The position numbers were made by a program, and so were the translations under genes. From positions 17,501 to 81,500 of the forward strand of contig JAXRKP010001679.1 of the NCBI GenBank assembly GCA_037039925.1: a stretch of 64,000 nt of DNA, in the 5' to 3' direction. Shown here piece after piece: positions 11,931 through 21,750 of the stretch. The notes beneath the pieces were generated by a model. The model ran no database searches. It saw only the letters and a program-made list of their open reading frames with translations, and was not told where the DNA came from. This DNA is from Doris montereyensis (lineage: Eukaryota > Mollusca > Gastropoda > Nudibranchia > Dorididae). Position 1 is the stretch's first letter; each line of letters begins with the position of its first letter.

Positions 11931-12200
11931 AGAGCCTAGAGACGGAGCTTATTGATATCCGTTCCTATCATGTAAAGTGGTACAGGAGAAAATCAGTCAC
12001 CTCCGGGACAGGATGCTAGTTTGTCACAGATTTTACTCCCAAGCTGATCTTGGTACTCATTTACACCTGGGTTGAGTGTGTATGATGCGTTTTTTAAAGT
12101 CAGCATGTTGGTTCTAGCAGTGCCATGATTTGAACCCAATACTTCACAATCCGAAGTCTGACAACACAGCCTAACGATTCAGCTACTGACTCCACAATAT
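11915..12200 (-). mobile_element. SINE family A copy
   Basis: It contains acccatagagcc, gacaggatgctagt, actcccaagct and cacctgggttgag in the family's order, with a decayed tRNA head at the right end. Confidence 0.7.
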
Positions 12201-12334
12201 AATTATAAATAGAGTCAATATTTACTTTGGTTCTCATCTCCGTTTCCCGTTCCATCATGGGCACTACTAGTAGGTCGTCCTTGTTTCCTTTATTCTTTCA
12301 CCTATGTGTTATCTTGTTATTTCCTAGTAACTCA

Positions 12335-12552
12335 CCTTGAGATCACAGCTTCTGGACAGGACGCTAGTCTGATGCAGGTTTATACTCCCAAGCTAATGCT
12401 TGTACCCATTTACACCTGAGCTGAGTGGGAAATGTGTGTTAAGCGTCTTTCCCAAGGAACACACCGTCGTCGGGCGTGGCTTTGCCATTTTTCGAACCCG
12501 GGACTTCATGATCCCCAGTCTGGTAGCCTAACCACTCGGCCACCGACGTCAC
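12335..12552 (-). mobile_element. SINE family A copy, truncated
   Basis: It contains ggacaggacgctagtctgat, actcccaagct, cccaaggaacacaccgtcg and a well-kept tRNA-like head (cgaacccgggacttcatgat, ccactcggccaccgacg). The 3' part is missing. Confidence 0.8.
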
Positions 12553-12725
12553 TAGGGAAGGGATCAGGATTCCACATCTATATGCATTTATTTAATTAAA
12601 AATAAAATGGGGTCCCAAAAAATGTGAGTGAGAAGCCTTGTTTGAATGGAATACGAGAGGAAGCAAAGTCATCATTACGTACGTATTCATTGTTTTCATC
12701 TTTGTCTCTTTTAATTTTCCACCAG

Positions 12726-12804
12726 CTGATCAGAATGTTATAATGGCACACGTCCTGTGCTTGCTTTGCCTGGTGTTTTCATAGCACCCACCGTTGCTCA
12801 AAAA
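12726..12804 (+). CDS. Cont: contactin exon 1: start codon and signal peptide
   Basis: A pyrimidine-rich acceptor (ttccaccag) precedes this exon and gtaagt follows it. The ATG at 12743 opens a hydrophobic peptide, MAHVLCLLCLVFS, typical of a secretory signal. The frame then meets TAG at 12782. The +1 frame continues as IAPTVAQK, which looks like a signal-peptidase site. The join to exon 2 needs one leftover base. Two missing bases, for example in the TTTT and AAAAA runs, would satisfy both the frame and the phase. An earlier ATG at 12735 stops after two codons. Confidence 0.55.
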
Positions 12805-12960
12805 GTAAGTTTTGTTGTTTCCACGTTTGGTTAAATGTCAAGAGTTTACAAGCAGTTGAAAATATTTATATTTTATACGTGTATTTATAAATCTGAGTTG
12901 GTCGATCTTGTGGTCAAAGACATTGTTACAAGGCCACTGAGATTAAACATATTTCGCATT

Positions 12961-13377
12961 TTACTTTAAAAAATGTGTTGAAATCAATCTGACTTTTGTG
13001 TCAATCTTATCTTCCCCCTTCTACTTTAAAAAATGTGTTGAAATCAATCTGACTTTTGTGTCAATCTTATCTTCCCCTTCTACTTTAAAAAATGTGTTGA
13101 AATCAATTTGACTTTTGTGTCAGTCTTATCTTCCCCTTCTACTTTAAAAAATGTGTTGAAATCAATTTGACTTTTGTGTCAGTCTTATCTTCCCCCTTCT
13201 ACTTTAAAAAATGTGTTGAAATCAATCTGACTTTTGGTTCAATCTATCTTCCCCCTTTTACTTTAAAAAATGTGTTGAAATCAATTTGACATTTGCGTCA
13301 ATCTTATCTCTCCCCTTTTACTTTAAAACATTTGTTGAAATAAATTTGTCTTCTACGTCAATCTTATCTCTCTCGTA
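12961..13377. repeat. 60-bp minisatellite running into the exon 2 acceptor
   Basis: About seven copies of a unit with actttaaaaaatgtgttgaa, atcaatctgacttttg and tcaatcttatcttccccctt. The last, diverged unit supplies the pyrimidine tract and AG used as the exon 2 acceptor. Confidence 0.92.
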
Positions 13378-13378
13378 G

Positions 13379-13479
13379 CCTGCCCATCAAGACTAGGATG
13401 GCTTCCAAACCGTGGCAGATGCTATAAATTCATCGGAAATCCAAGACTTCCCTACAGTAAAGCCGTTCAAGTGTGTCAG
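13379..13479 (+). CDS. Cont: contactin exon 2: start of C-type-lectin-like domain
   Basis: The exon encodes CPSRLGWLPNRGRCYKF followed by a stretch ending AVQVCQ. This is the usual start of a CTLD: a C-P-x-GW opening, a CY pair and the first core cysteine in VCQ. It is flanked by tctctcgtag and gtacgc. It starts with two bases of a split codon and ends in phase 0. The acceptor is the end of a 60-bp tandem array. No frame problem was seen. Confidence 0.9.
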
Positions 13480-13624
13480 GTACGCAGCAGTGTTTATATA
13501 TGTGCTGTTTCAGCTACCTTTTTTTGTCCTCTTTTCTTTTCTTTCTTTTCAATCTACAATCTCCTAAAAAAGCCAAAATGAAAAAAATATAAATCCTTCC
13601 AAAAACCTGGAGATCTCCTTCTTA

Positions 13625-14095
13625 GGCTGGGGGCCAGTGGTAGGCCCTACTTCTCTTTCCTTTAGCTCCTTCACTTACCTTTCACCTTGCTGTTTCCTCT
13701 TTATTCACCCTGAGATCATTGCACATGACGGACTGGGTAAAATTCAATGAAAATAACAAATAAATCTCTTTCTTAGTCATGGATGCAGGTAAAATCAAAT
13801 AATTTTAAAAATAAAATAAAATAACGAAACATCAAATTAAAATCCATCCATATTAAAGCATTTGGCAGTTTAAAGTTTGTTACTTTCCTAGGCATGATTC
13901 ATGGTTGTGGAGAAAGTCAGATCTTGGCCTAGCCAACTAGCCCGTGCTATACTCACGTTGAGCGAATGGATGGTTGGCGGATGCTCTAGGTTGGTCCTAC
14001 TTCTTTCCTTTCACTCTTTCATCTCGCTGTTTCCTCTTATTTTACCCTGTGACCACCGCATATGGTGGACAATCAATCTTAACATGCATACAAAT
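13625..14095 (+). mobile_element. SINE-like family D, two partial copies
   Basis: Two stretches (13625-13790 and 13905-14095) share tggtcctacttct, cctttcac, cttgctgtttcctctt, attcaccctgagatca-type and gtggacggg-type blocks. The same blocks recur at 16010, 16190, 21930, 27295 and 41025. Confidence 0.6.
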
Positions 14096-14157
14096 GATTG
14101 ACTAAGGCATATTGTCTTTTATGTTGAGCATTTTTTATTGATTGTGTTGTTGTTTTT

Positions 14158-15309
14158 TGTGTCATTTCATCTCCTTTTATCAGCTACGTAATTTTATCTC
14201 CTTTTATCAGCTACGTCACTTTATCTCCTTTTATCAGCTACGTCATTTTATCTCCTTTTTTCAACTACGTCACTTTATCTCCTTTTATCAGCTACGTCAC
14301 TTTATCACTTTTTTCATCTCCTTTTATCAGCTACGTCATTTTATCTCCTTTTATCAGCTACGTCACTTTATCTCCTTTTCTCAGCTACGTCACTTTATCT
14401 CCTTTTATCAGCTATGTCATTTTATCTCCTTTTATCAGCTATGTCATTTTATCTCCTTTTATCAGCTATGTCACTTTATCTCCTTTTATCAGCTATGTCA
14501 CTTTATCTCCTTTTTATCAGCTATGTCATTTTATCTCCTTTTATCAGCTATGTCATTTTATCTCCTTTTATCAGCTATCCTTTTTATCAGCTACGTCATT
14601 TTATCTCCTTTTATCAGCTATGTCATTTTATCTCCTTTTATCAGCTACGTCATTTTATCTCCTTTTATCAGCTACGTCACTTTATCTCCTTTTATCAGCT
14701 ACATCACTTTATCTCCTTTTATCAGCTACGTCACTTTATCTCCTTTTATCAGCTACGTCATTTTATCTCCTTTTATCAGCTACATCACTTTATCTCCTTT
14801 TATCAGCTACGTCATTTTTATCTCCTTTTATCAGCTACGTCATTTTATCTCCTTTTATCAGCTACGTCACTTTATCTCCTTTTATCAGCTACGTCACTTT
14901 TTTATCTCCTTTTATCAGCTACGTCACTTTATCTCCTTTTATCAGCTACGTCACTTTTTATCTCCTTTTATCAGCTCCTTTATATCCTTTTATCAGCTAC
15001 GTCACTTTATCTCCTTTTATCAGCTACGTCATTTTATCTCCTTTTATCAGCTACGTCATTTTATCTCCTTTTATCAGCTACGTCATTTTATCTCCTTTTA
15101 TCAGCTACGTCATTTTATCTCCTTTTATCAGCTATGTCATTTTATCTCCTTTTATCAGCTACGTCATTTTATCTCCTTTTTTTATCAGCTACGCTCACTT
15201 TATCCTTTTATCAGCTATGTCACGTTATCTGCTTTTATCAGCTATGTCATTTTATCTCCTTTTATCACCTACGGCGCTTTATCTCCTTTTATCAGCTATG
15301 TCATTTTGT
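14158..15309 (+). repeat. 27-bp pyrimidine-rich minisatellite, about 42 copies
   Basis: The unit reads ttttatctccttttatcagc plus tacgtca. Each unit has a run of pyrimidines followed by ATCAG, an acceptor-like sequence in gene orientation. The 399-residue open frame is a by-product of the nine-codon unit. Confidence 0.95.
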
Positions 15310-15466
15310 CTAAAAATGCCTCCCAATTTTATGTTGGTTGAGTTTTTTTTCTCCTTCTTTTGAGTCTTTTTGTTTGTTCTATCATTCTGATTTTGGAAGA
15401 AAGAAAGAAAGGAGATTAGATATTTTTGGTCTCACTGTTTGCATATGTCTAAATTATGCTTTTCAG

Positions 15467-15552
15467 GAGGATGGAGCATCTATTCTAAGTGCTAATGATG
15501 CTGCCGAACATGAATACATTCGTAACTGGCTCCAGACGAATGACGCCCGCAG
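15467..15552 (+). CDS. Cont: contactin exon 3: CTLD helix 2 region
   Basis: The exon encodes EDGASILSANDAAEHEYIR and then NWLQTNDAR. This matches the CTLD segment with the alpha-2 helix (G-A-x-L-x-x-x-x-x-A-E-x-x-x-I). It is flanked by gcttttcag and gtacgg. It begins in phase 0 and ends with two bases of a split arginine codon completed by exon 4. The 27-bp array of intron 2 ends about 150 bp upstream. Confidence 0.92.
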
Positions 15553-15654
15553 GTACGGAAAAATTTCATAGTTTCATGCTATAAGTTGTACCCTTTTCAA
15601 TCGTTATCCGTTTTGAAGAAATATAAGTTACAAAGTAAAGTTTCTTCAAGGTTG

Positions 15655-15950
15655 TCACAGCCCATAGAGCTGGAGCCTATCCTGGTTTGGGAAGTGCAAT
15701 AATCACCTCCTGGGCAGGACGTTAGTCTGACGCAGGTTTTTACTCCCAAGCACATTAAAGATCCCTTGGCTGTTTACAGGGCAGTTGGGGCAGAATTAAA
15801 AAATTCTGCTAAAAAAACCACAGAGATCATCTTAGTTGTCGATGTGGGTAAATCAAATCAACCCAAGGAATATGTCAGACTTAGCATTGCTAGGGTTCAA
15901 ACCCAGGACCTGACGATCCAAAGTCCAGCAAGCTAATCACTGACAGTCTT
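15655..15950 (-). mobile_element. SINE family A copy interrupted by a SINE-B tail
   Basis: SINE-A blocks (cccatagagctggagcc, gacgttagtctgacgcagg, actcccaagc) run to about 15752. The 3' part of SINE B (acattaaagatcccttggct to gatgtgggtaaatcaaat, plus orientation) follows to about 15862. SINE A then resumes (cccaaggaatatgtcaga, ttcaaacccaggacc). Confidence 0.8.
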
Positions 15951-16009
15951 GAAGGAATTTTACTTTACCTCTGTGACAGGGACTCATGATGGTAAAAGTA
16001 AAACAGTGA

Positions 16010-16300
16010 ACTTACAAACTGCTTCAAACTACTTCCTAGTCTCCTCGTCTTTCATATATCTCTGTCGTCTTGTTGCTTCCACTTAGTTCACTTTGAGATC
16101 ACTGCAAATTGTAGGCATGGCAAATTCCGTTTAAGCAAAATTTGCAATCCACCTCCAGGTGGCCATAGTGGAACAGTGAACTTACAAACTTTTTCTTTTC
16201 TTTTCATCTTTTATCTTGTAGTTTCCACTTAGTTTACTCGCATATTGTGGACAGGGAAAATTCCATTAAAGCGAAACTTGCAATTTTGAAATATTTCATT
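16010..16300 (+). mobile_element. family D repeat, two adjacent fragments
   Basis: Two copies of the cttgttgcttccacttagtt / cttgtagtttccacttagtt block, each followed by a cactgcaaattg- or gcatattgtgg-type end, stand in tandem. The second ends just before exon 4. Confidence 0.55.
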
Positions 16301-16320
16301 TATGTGGTCCTTTATGACAG

Positions 16321-16469
16321 GGACACGTGGTGGACCAGCGGGTATACGTCCAAGCAGGGTGAGATCCACTGGCAGGGAGACGGTCAAATGAGCTCCTTCA
16401 CCAGTCCTTGGAAGATTCCGTCCAGTGACTACTTGGTTAACAACGAGCGTGTAGTCTATAAATACATCG
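16321..16469 (+). CDS. Cont: contactin exon 4: CTLD central part
   Basis: The exon encodes DTWWTSGYTSKQGEIHWQGD and ends in NNERVVYKYIG. The WW-T-S-G motif and later tryptophan are CTLD hallmarks. The loop where sugar-binding CTLDs carry EPN or QPD shows neither, and the cysteine often found before V-x-M is valine here. Flanks are atgacag and gtgagt. Phases agree with exons 3 and 5. A family-D repeat copy lies just upstream of the acceptor. Confidence 0.92.
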
Positions 16470-16938
16470 GTGAGTGGCCTGTCCACAAATTGGACATGTG
16501 TCAGAGTTTGCTTTCTTAGGTTGGAAATAGTTGAAGATTGACATCAAAAGCACAACTTTTTATCAAAAGTCACATACAGAACTTGCAAATCGATGTTGAA
16601 TGAGTCTTCGGTGATGTTATATTTCTAGTGCTTACAATATAATATAAATGCAACACATACATATTTATGTATGCAAACACATGCTTTTCCCTGCTTCCGG
16701 TGCCTGAAAGGCGTTTTATTTCCTGGGTAGGATTTTTAAAATTCTACATACGGAAATTTTAATTTGTGTATTGACTGATCCTCCTGGGTGAGATGGATTA
16801 GAAAGCCGATTCTTGCGGCTCAGATCTACAGATTCTTGCGGCTCAGCTCGAATAGTGTGAGCATGCGTTTCCGGCCCAAAGGTTGGGAAGAGTTAATATT
16901 AAATCTCATTGAAGCATATTTATCAAGGTCATATTATT

Positions 16939-17045
<107 letters not shown>

Positions 17046-18112
17046 TGTAACAGTGGTGAGCGAGGATGAGAATGAAACGTCAGAGGATTGCGGGACAAAA
17101 CTGTCATGTGTAGAAGATGGAGTAGCACACTCCATACTGTGATGGCTCATCGAGCTCAGGACAAATTCAAATAGATCCAATTCCAAGACAAATCGTTGGT
17201 GGTTGGTGACATATTTAATAATTCATTCATTCCTCAAAAGGTATTCCCTCAATCGGAGGTACACCTAGTGGACGTAGACAGGACTAGGCCTACATAATGA
17301 TAATAATAATTAAAAAAATACGACGGTCTCTCAATTCATCTCTGGCCCAGCCCGCCTTAGGGGTTCCACGCAAATTCTTAGTGGCGTCTCTCTTCAGTCT
17401 CTTTCAAATTCCCGTCTATTCTCTCTCTCCTGACGAATCCCTCAGATCGCCCTGGCAACCTCTTATATAGCATTGCGCGAACGTCTCAGAAAGCTTCTCG
17501 TCACGCGCCGGCCAACACTATCCATATTTCAACTGAGAGAGAGACCAGCCATGACCTAATATTAATACAATAAATACAGCATGGTCCAACATTATGAAAT
17601 GTACACCAGTGTATGGGGACAACATGGGATATATTCTGACTTTCAATATCTGACTTGCTTTAATTTCTACACAAAATACATTTAAAGATGAACTAAGGAG
17701 TGTTAAGACCATAAGCAGTTTGGTAAAATAGTTAAAATAAAAGGCTACAAAAGAAAGATTGTTAAGATAATAATCTTAATAACAGGTCTCCCAATCCATA
17801 AATATCAATCGTTCATCCATCAATCTACTAATTAAGCCACAAATAAACTAAAACCATCAACACACTTTGCTAAGCACATAATAAAACAATGCTTTCTACT
17901 AAATCAGAACTCTCGCACCCGCGTCTCATTGGCGTAACTTAATTATGCGCTGGACACCTGTGTTACAATTCCAGATCCAGGCTACAGGCTTAGCCCTACA
18001 GCGAGTCGATGTCTATACAATATTATTTGGGTCTGTGGCTGTGGGCCCGGGGATGGGTGACACACACACACACACACACAGGTCTACCCATTCGTCAGGG
18101 GCGCACTGTTAC

Positions 18113-18113
<1 letters not shown>
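17046..18113. mobile_element. 1,068-bp insertion with TGTAACAGTG / CACTGTTACA ends, probable solo LTR
   Basis: The segment begins TGTAACAGTG and ends with its exact reverse complement, CACTGTTACA. ACTT repeats flank both sides, with CTTA next to each end. TG...CA ends and a 4-bp target duplication suggest a solo LTR. A ttatatag box lies near 17463. No coding capacity was seen. An internally deleted DNA transposon is the alternative. Confidence 0.65.

Positions 18114-18153
<40 letters not shown>
18114..18153. repeat. (ACTT)n microsatellite, right part
   Basis: Ten ACTT repeats directly after the 1,068-bp insertion. A further short ACTT run is at 18354-18367. Confidence 0.9.
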
Positions 18154-18179
18154 TTTGTCCTCGTGGTTCTTGGGTAGCA

Positions 18180-18770
18180 CATAAGGCCATAATGTTATTA
18201 TTATCCGTAATATTATTATTATTATGTTTTAAATGTGCTGCTGGTGCTAAGAAGATTGGACTTATTCGGATTTCTATAGCACAAAGCAGAACAGGGGAAG
18301 AGTTATTTTAGACCTCATTGAAGCACATTTATCAAGGCCATCTGAGTATTATTACTTACTTACTTATCCTCGTTTATTATCTGTAATATTATTATTATTA
18401 TACTTTAACTGGGCTGCTGGTACTAAGAGAACTATTTTTCTCCCCTTCTTTTAGTGTATGCGTTAATTTAGAAAGCAAACCTCCTTTATGGCTGCAACAA
18501 CCCATTAAGATTGGGTGTATTCTGATTTCTATAGCACGAAGCAGAACAGATGATAATGATTAATTCCTGGACAGGACAAGACACTAGTCTTTTGTAGGTT
18601 TTACTCCTCAGCTCATGCTGATACCCTATTGCGTCTGGATTGATTTGAGGAAATGTGTGTTACGTGTCTTTCCCAAGGAACACAACGTTGGACCTAATAT
18701 TTCCAGGATTCAAACCCAGGATTTCATGATCCTAAGGCTGACTATTAGGTCCTCAACACCATGATAATTT
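18180..18770 (-). mobile_element. two SINE family A copies or fragments in series
   Basis: The phrase gatttctatagcac followed by aagcagaaca occurs at about 18269 and 18526, each preceded by taagattg- or gaagattgg-type sequence. The second copy continues through tttactcctcagctcat, tttcccaaggaacacaacg and a decayed tRNA head to about 18770. Confidence 0.65.
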
Positions 18771-19044
18771 AAACAGACTTTCAATTTGTTTTTTTTTTAC
18801 TTCTTTTTAAAAAAAAAGTTTTTAAAAATTGTTTCTGATTTTGTTTTGGGCTTATTCTAGAAGACGTGTTTTGATATAACGAGATTTTGTTTATGTCATG
18901 GCAATTTGTTTTTTTATAGAGATTGGTTAGTTTATGTTAAAATTTGTCTCAAGGTCTCTTATTTTCTGTGTGATTGATAATAGGAACCCGTTCAAATATT
19001 TTGGTATACTACAGTTACATAAGCTAAAATGTATGTCATTGCAG

Positions 19045-19152
19045 AGAACCAGTACGGATGGGCCATCAACAGTCCATACCAAGAGCTGTCGTTCATCTGT
19101 GAAATTGATCTCGACGAGGTCTACAGAATAGCCCAAGAACCCCGGGACTTTG
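19045..19152 (+). CDS. Cont: contactin exon 5: end of CTLD and linker
   Basis: The exon encodes ENQYGWAINSPYQELSFICE, the last CTLD strand with its terminal core cysteine, and then IDLDEVYRIAQEPRDF. The GWAIN stretch stands where many lectins carry WND. Flanks are tcattgcag and gtgagt. The last base forms the aspartate codon completed at the start of exon 6, giving RDFDYG at the domain junction. No frame problem was seen. Confidence 0.92.
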
Positions 19153-19284
19153 GTGAGTAATGACATGCTGTCACTCCTGAGATCATCGACGAGGTGGATA
19201 GGGTTTACTGAAGGCAAACAAACAAACAAAACTGAATCTTGCAGGTAAATAGTGGGGCGGGTGGGGAAGGGGAGCTTTCCTCCA

Positions 19285-20225
19285 ACAGAGGATTTGTGCC
19301 CGGATAGGTTGAGCAATTTTATCGAGCGTAACCCAGCCCCCTTGGTCTAGGAAGGGATTAACACCTCATCCCATTGGATTAACATCTCATCCCGTTGGAG
19401 GTGGATTAACATCTCATTTCATTGAAGGTGGATTGACACCTCATCCCATTGGAGGTGGACTAACATCTCATCTCATTGAAGGTGGACTGACACCTCATCC
19501 CATTGGAGGTGGACTTGACACTCATCCCATTGGAGGTGGATTAACACCTCATCCCATTGGAGGTGAATTGACACCTCATCCCATTGGAGGTGAATTAACA
19601 CCTCATCCCATTGGAGGTGGATTAACACCTCATCCCATTGGAGGTGGATTGACACCTCATCCCATTGGAGGTGAATTAACACCTCATCCCATTGGAGGTG
19701 AATCATCCTATTGACACCTCATCCCATTGGAGGTGAATTAACACCTCATCCCATTGGAGGTGGATTAACACCTCATCCCATTGGAGGTGAATTGACATCC
19801 CATTGGAGGTGGATTAATCCCATTGGAGGTGGATTAACACCTCATCACATTGGAGGTGAATTAACACCTCATCCTATTGGAGGTGAATTAACACCTCATC
19901 ACATTGGAGGTGAATTAACACCTCATCCCATTGGAGGTGAATTAACACCTCATCCCATTGGAGGTGAATTAACACCTCATCCTATTGGAGGTGAATTAAC
20001 ACCTCATCCCATTGGAGGTGGACTGACACCTCATCCCATTGGAGGTGAATTAACACCTCATCCTATTGGAGGTGAATTAACACCTCATCCTATTGGAGGT
20101 GAATTAACACCTCATCACATTGGAGGTGAATTAACACTTCATCCCATTGGAGGTGAATTAACACCTCATCACATTGGAGGTGAATTAACACCTCATCCCA
20201 TTGGAGGTGGACGATAAAAATAAAG
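19285..20225 (+). mobile_element. SINE family B copy with large internal tandem expansion
   Basis: The left part (gtgcccggataggttgagca, ccccttggtctaggaagg) corresponds to the family's gccccgccaacggttgaaaa and cccttggtccaggaagg. A 27-bp array follows, and a short remnant of the next block (ggacgataaaaataaag) ends the copy. Confidence 0.7.
19345..20213 (+). repeat. 27-bp minisatellite derived from SINE B, about 32 copies
   Basis: The unit reads aacacctcatcccattggag plus gtggatt or gtgaatt. Single-copy SINE-B equivalents are ggtggattggcacctagtcc at 41717 and neighbours. Two subtypes (GGATT and GAATT) alternate in blocks. Confidence 0.93.
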
Positions 20226-20236
20226 TATTGTGTGTA

Positions 20237-20735
20237 AGGGATAACTCTCATTTTCGGAACATAAATTCTATCCCCTTCCTCATTTATCGACCATTCAATG
20301 TGAAATTTGGCGTATAACTAGTTTGTTGGTATATAGGGAAAACTTGTAGACGGATAGTTTTTTTGTTGTTTTCTTCATTATATTTTATCACTTAATCGTA
20401 AAAAAACGAGCAAAAATTGACATTTGTTGATTGTCCTATTTTTGAAGCGTAAAAATACAAATAAATATAGATTTTAAAAAAATGTAGGGGTATGTGATAG
20501 CTCTCTTTTGCCTTAAGGCAGTATGTGCAGGAGTATGTATTTGAAATGTCACAAGAATAGCACAAGAACCGAAACTGGTGGAGGAGAAAGATAAATTTGA
20601 AATTAGTCTATATTTTTGTTTACAATTCAAGATGGCGGTCAATTCCATGGCAACCATAATAAAAATCTGAACAAACCCAACTGTCCGTTTCCTACTGATA
20701 CGGACCCATTAAGTTTGAAAATAATTGTTAAGATA
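20237..20735 (-). mobile_element. dispersed repeat family G, copy 1
   Basis: This is the inverse of 43905-44372. Shared blocks are ctctcattttcggaacat, tagtctatatttttgtttac, aattcaagatgg, ggaaacgg-type and cccattaagttt-type. It is probably a non-autonomous element of about 480 bp. There is no coding frame of note. Confidence 0.65.
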
Positions 20736-20957
20736 CTGGAGCTAGAATTTTTAGACAATCACTTTCCGCCCCCCCCATCCCAAAAGGGGTTTAGTCAATT
20801 TGAATTATCAATGTTTACTGGAATATTACTTACCGATGTGCAGGTTGAATTAATATGTGCGATTAGAGGTCGTTTTTCAATTTCAAAAAGACTGGCAGCT
20901 ATGAGTGTAGAACAACAACTGGTAGGCACTGCTTCTTTCCTTCAAATTTACTTTCTT

Positions 20958-21134
20958 GATTTCATCGCATAATGTGTTGGATTTCATCGCATAATGTGTT
21001 GGATTTCATTGCATAATGTGTTGGATTTCATCGTATAATGTGTTGGATTTCATCGCATAATGTGTTGGATTTCATCGCATAATGTGTTGGATTTCATCGC
21101 ATGTGTGTTGATTTCATCGCATAATGTGTTGGAT
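20958..21134. repeat. 22-bp minisatellite, eight copies
   Basis: The unit is gatttcatcgcataatgtgt plus tg. It lies about 90 bp before exon 6. Confidence 0.93.
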
Positions 21135-21225
21135 GAGGGTGAATTGCAAATGGAAACAAAACCAAAACCATAATATTTGGAATTCGTAAATATTCAATCT
21201 GATCCTGTTATTTCTTCTCTTTCAG

Positions 21226-21420
21226 ACTATGGCTTAAATGTCGATACACCGATCTTGGCCCCACGGGGTCCCAGTTTCGTGGTGGAGCCCGAGTCCACCG
21301 TCATTCTTGGCACCACCGTGTTGGCGTTCTTCGACTGCGTCGCCTCTGGCAATCCGGAACCGGAGTTTGAATGGCTGCAGGGAGGAGCGAATGACATGCA
21401 GCATTACAGCTAGGCGGCAG
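21226..21420 (+). CDS. Cont: contactin exon 6: Ig1, first half (one frame break)
   Basis: The exon encodes DYGLNVDTPILAPRGPSFVV and then an Ig B strand with FFDCVASGNPEPEFEW, giving the first cysteine and core tryptophan. After NDMQHYS the frame meets TAG at 21412-21414. The next frame reads QLGGR into the donor and matches the Ig1 C'-D region completed by exon 7. One missing base near 21408-21412 explains this. Flanks are ctctttcag and gtttgt. Confidence 0.88.
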
Positions 21421-21499
21421 GTTTGTAGGACATTAAAACCCAGTTTCCTTTTTCTTTTTGTGTCTCTTTCTTGATCATTGTTTATTAATTTGGTGCGGC

Positions 21500-21750
21500 T
21501 GTCTATTGTCATTGTCATTATCCATTGTTGGCGGGAGCGACCAAAATGGCTGTGATTATCCGAAGTTGCGATTAACTGTGGGCCCAATATTAAGGGTCAT
21601 TTCAGTTTTCTACCGAAAATTTGAGGCAAGGTGTCGGCAGGGTTGCGATTATCCAGGAACTTTTATATAGAATTAATTCCGTTTCTTGGTAAAAATTGCG
21701 ATTAAGTGGCCATTGCGATTATCGAGGTTACGGTAAACGTGAGTCGACTG
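21500..21750. mobile_element. decayed pogo/Tigger-like MITE (one end visible)
   Basis: Several cgattatc and cgattaa phrases recur, as is common in Tigger-like elements. The right end, gcgattatcgaggttacgg through cgactg, abuts TA. A matching left end is not clear. Confidence 0.35.

Noticed and set aside
14142..15363. 399-, 299- and 247-residue frames
   Set aside because: Three frames of one 27-bp array are all open, which is a repeat effect and not coding.
20616..20972. 118-residue plus-strand frame in intron 5
   Set aside because: It overlaps repeat family G and a 22-bp array and has no recognisable domain.
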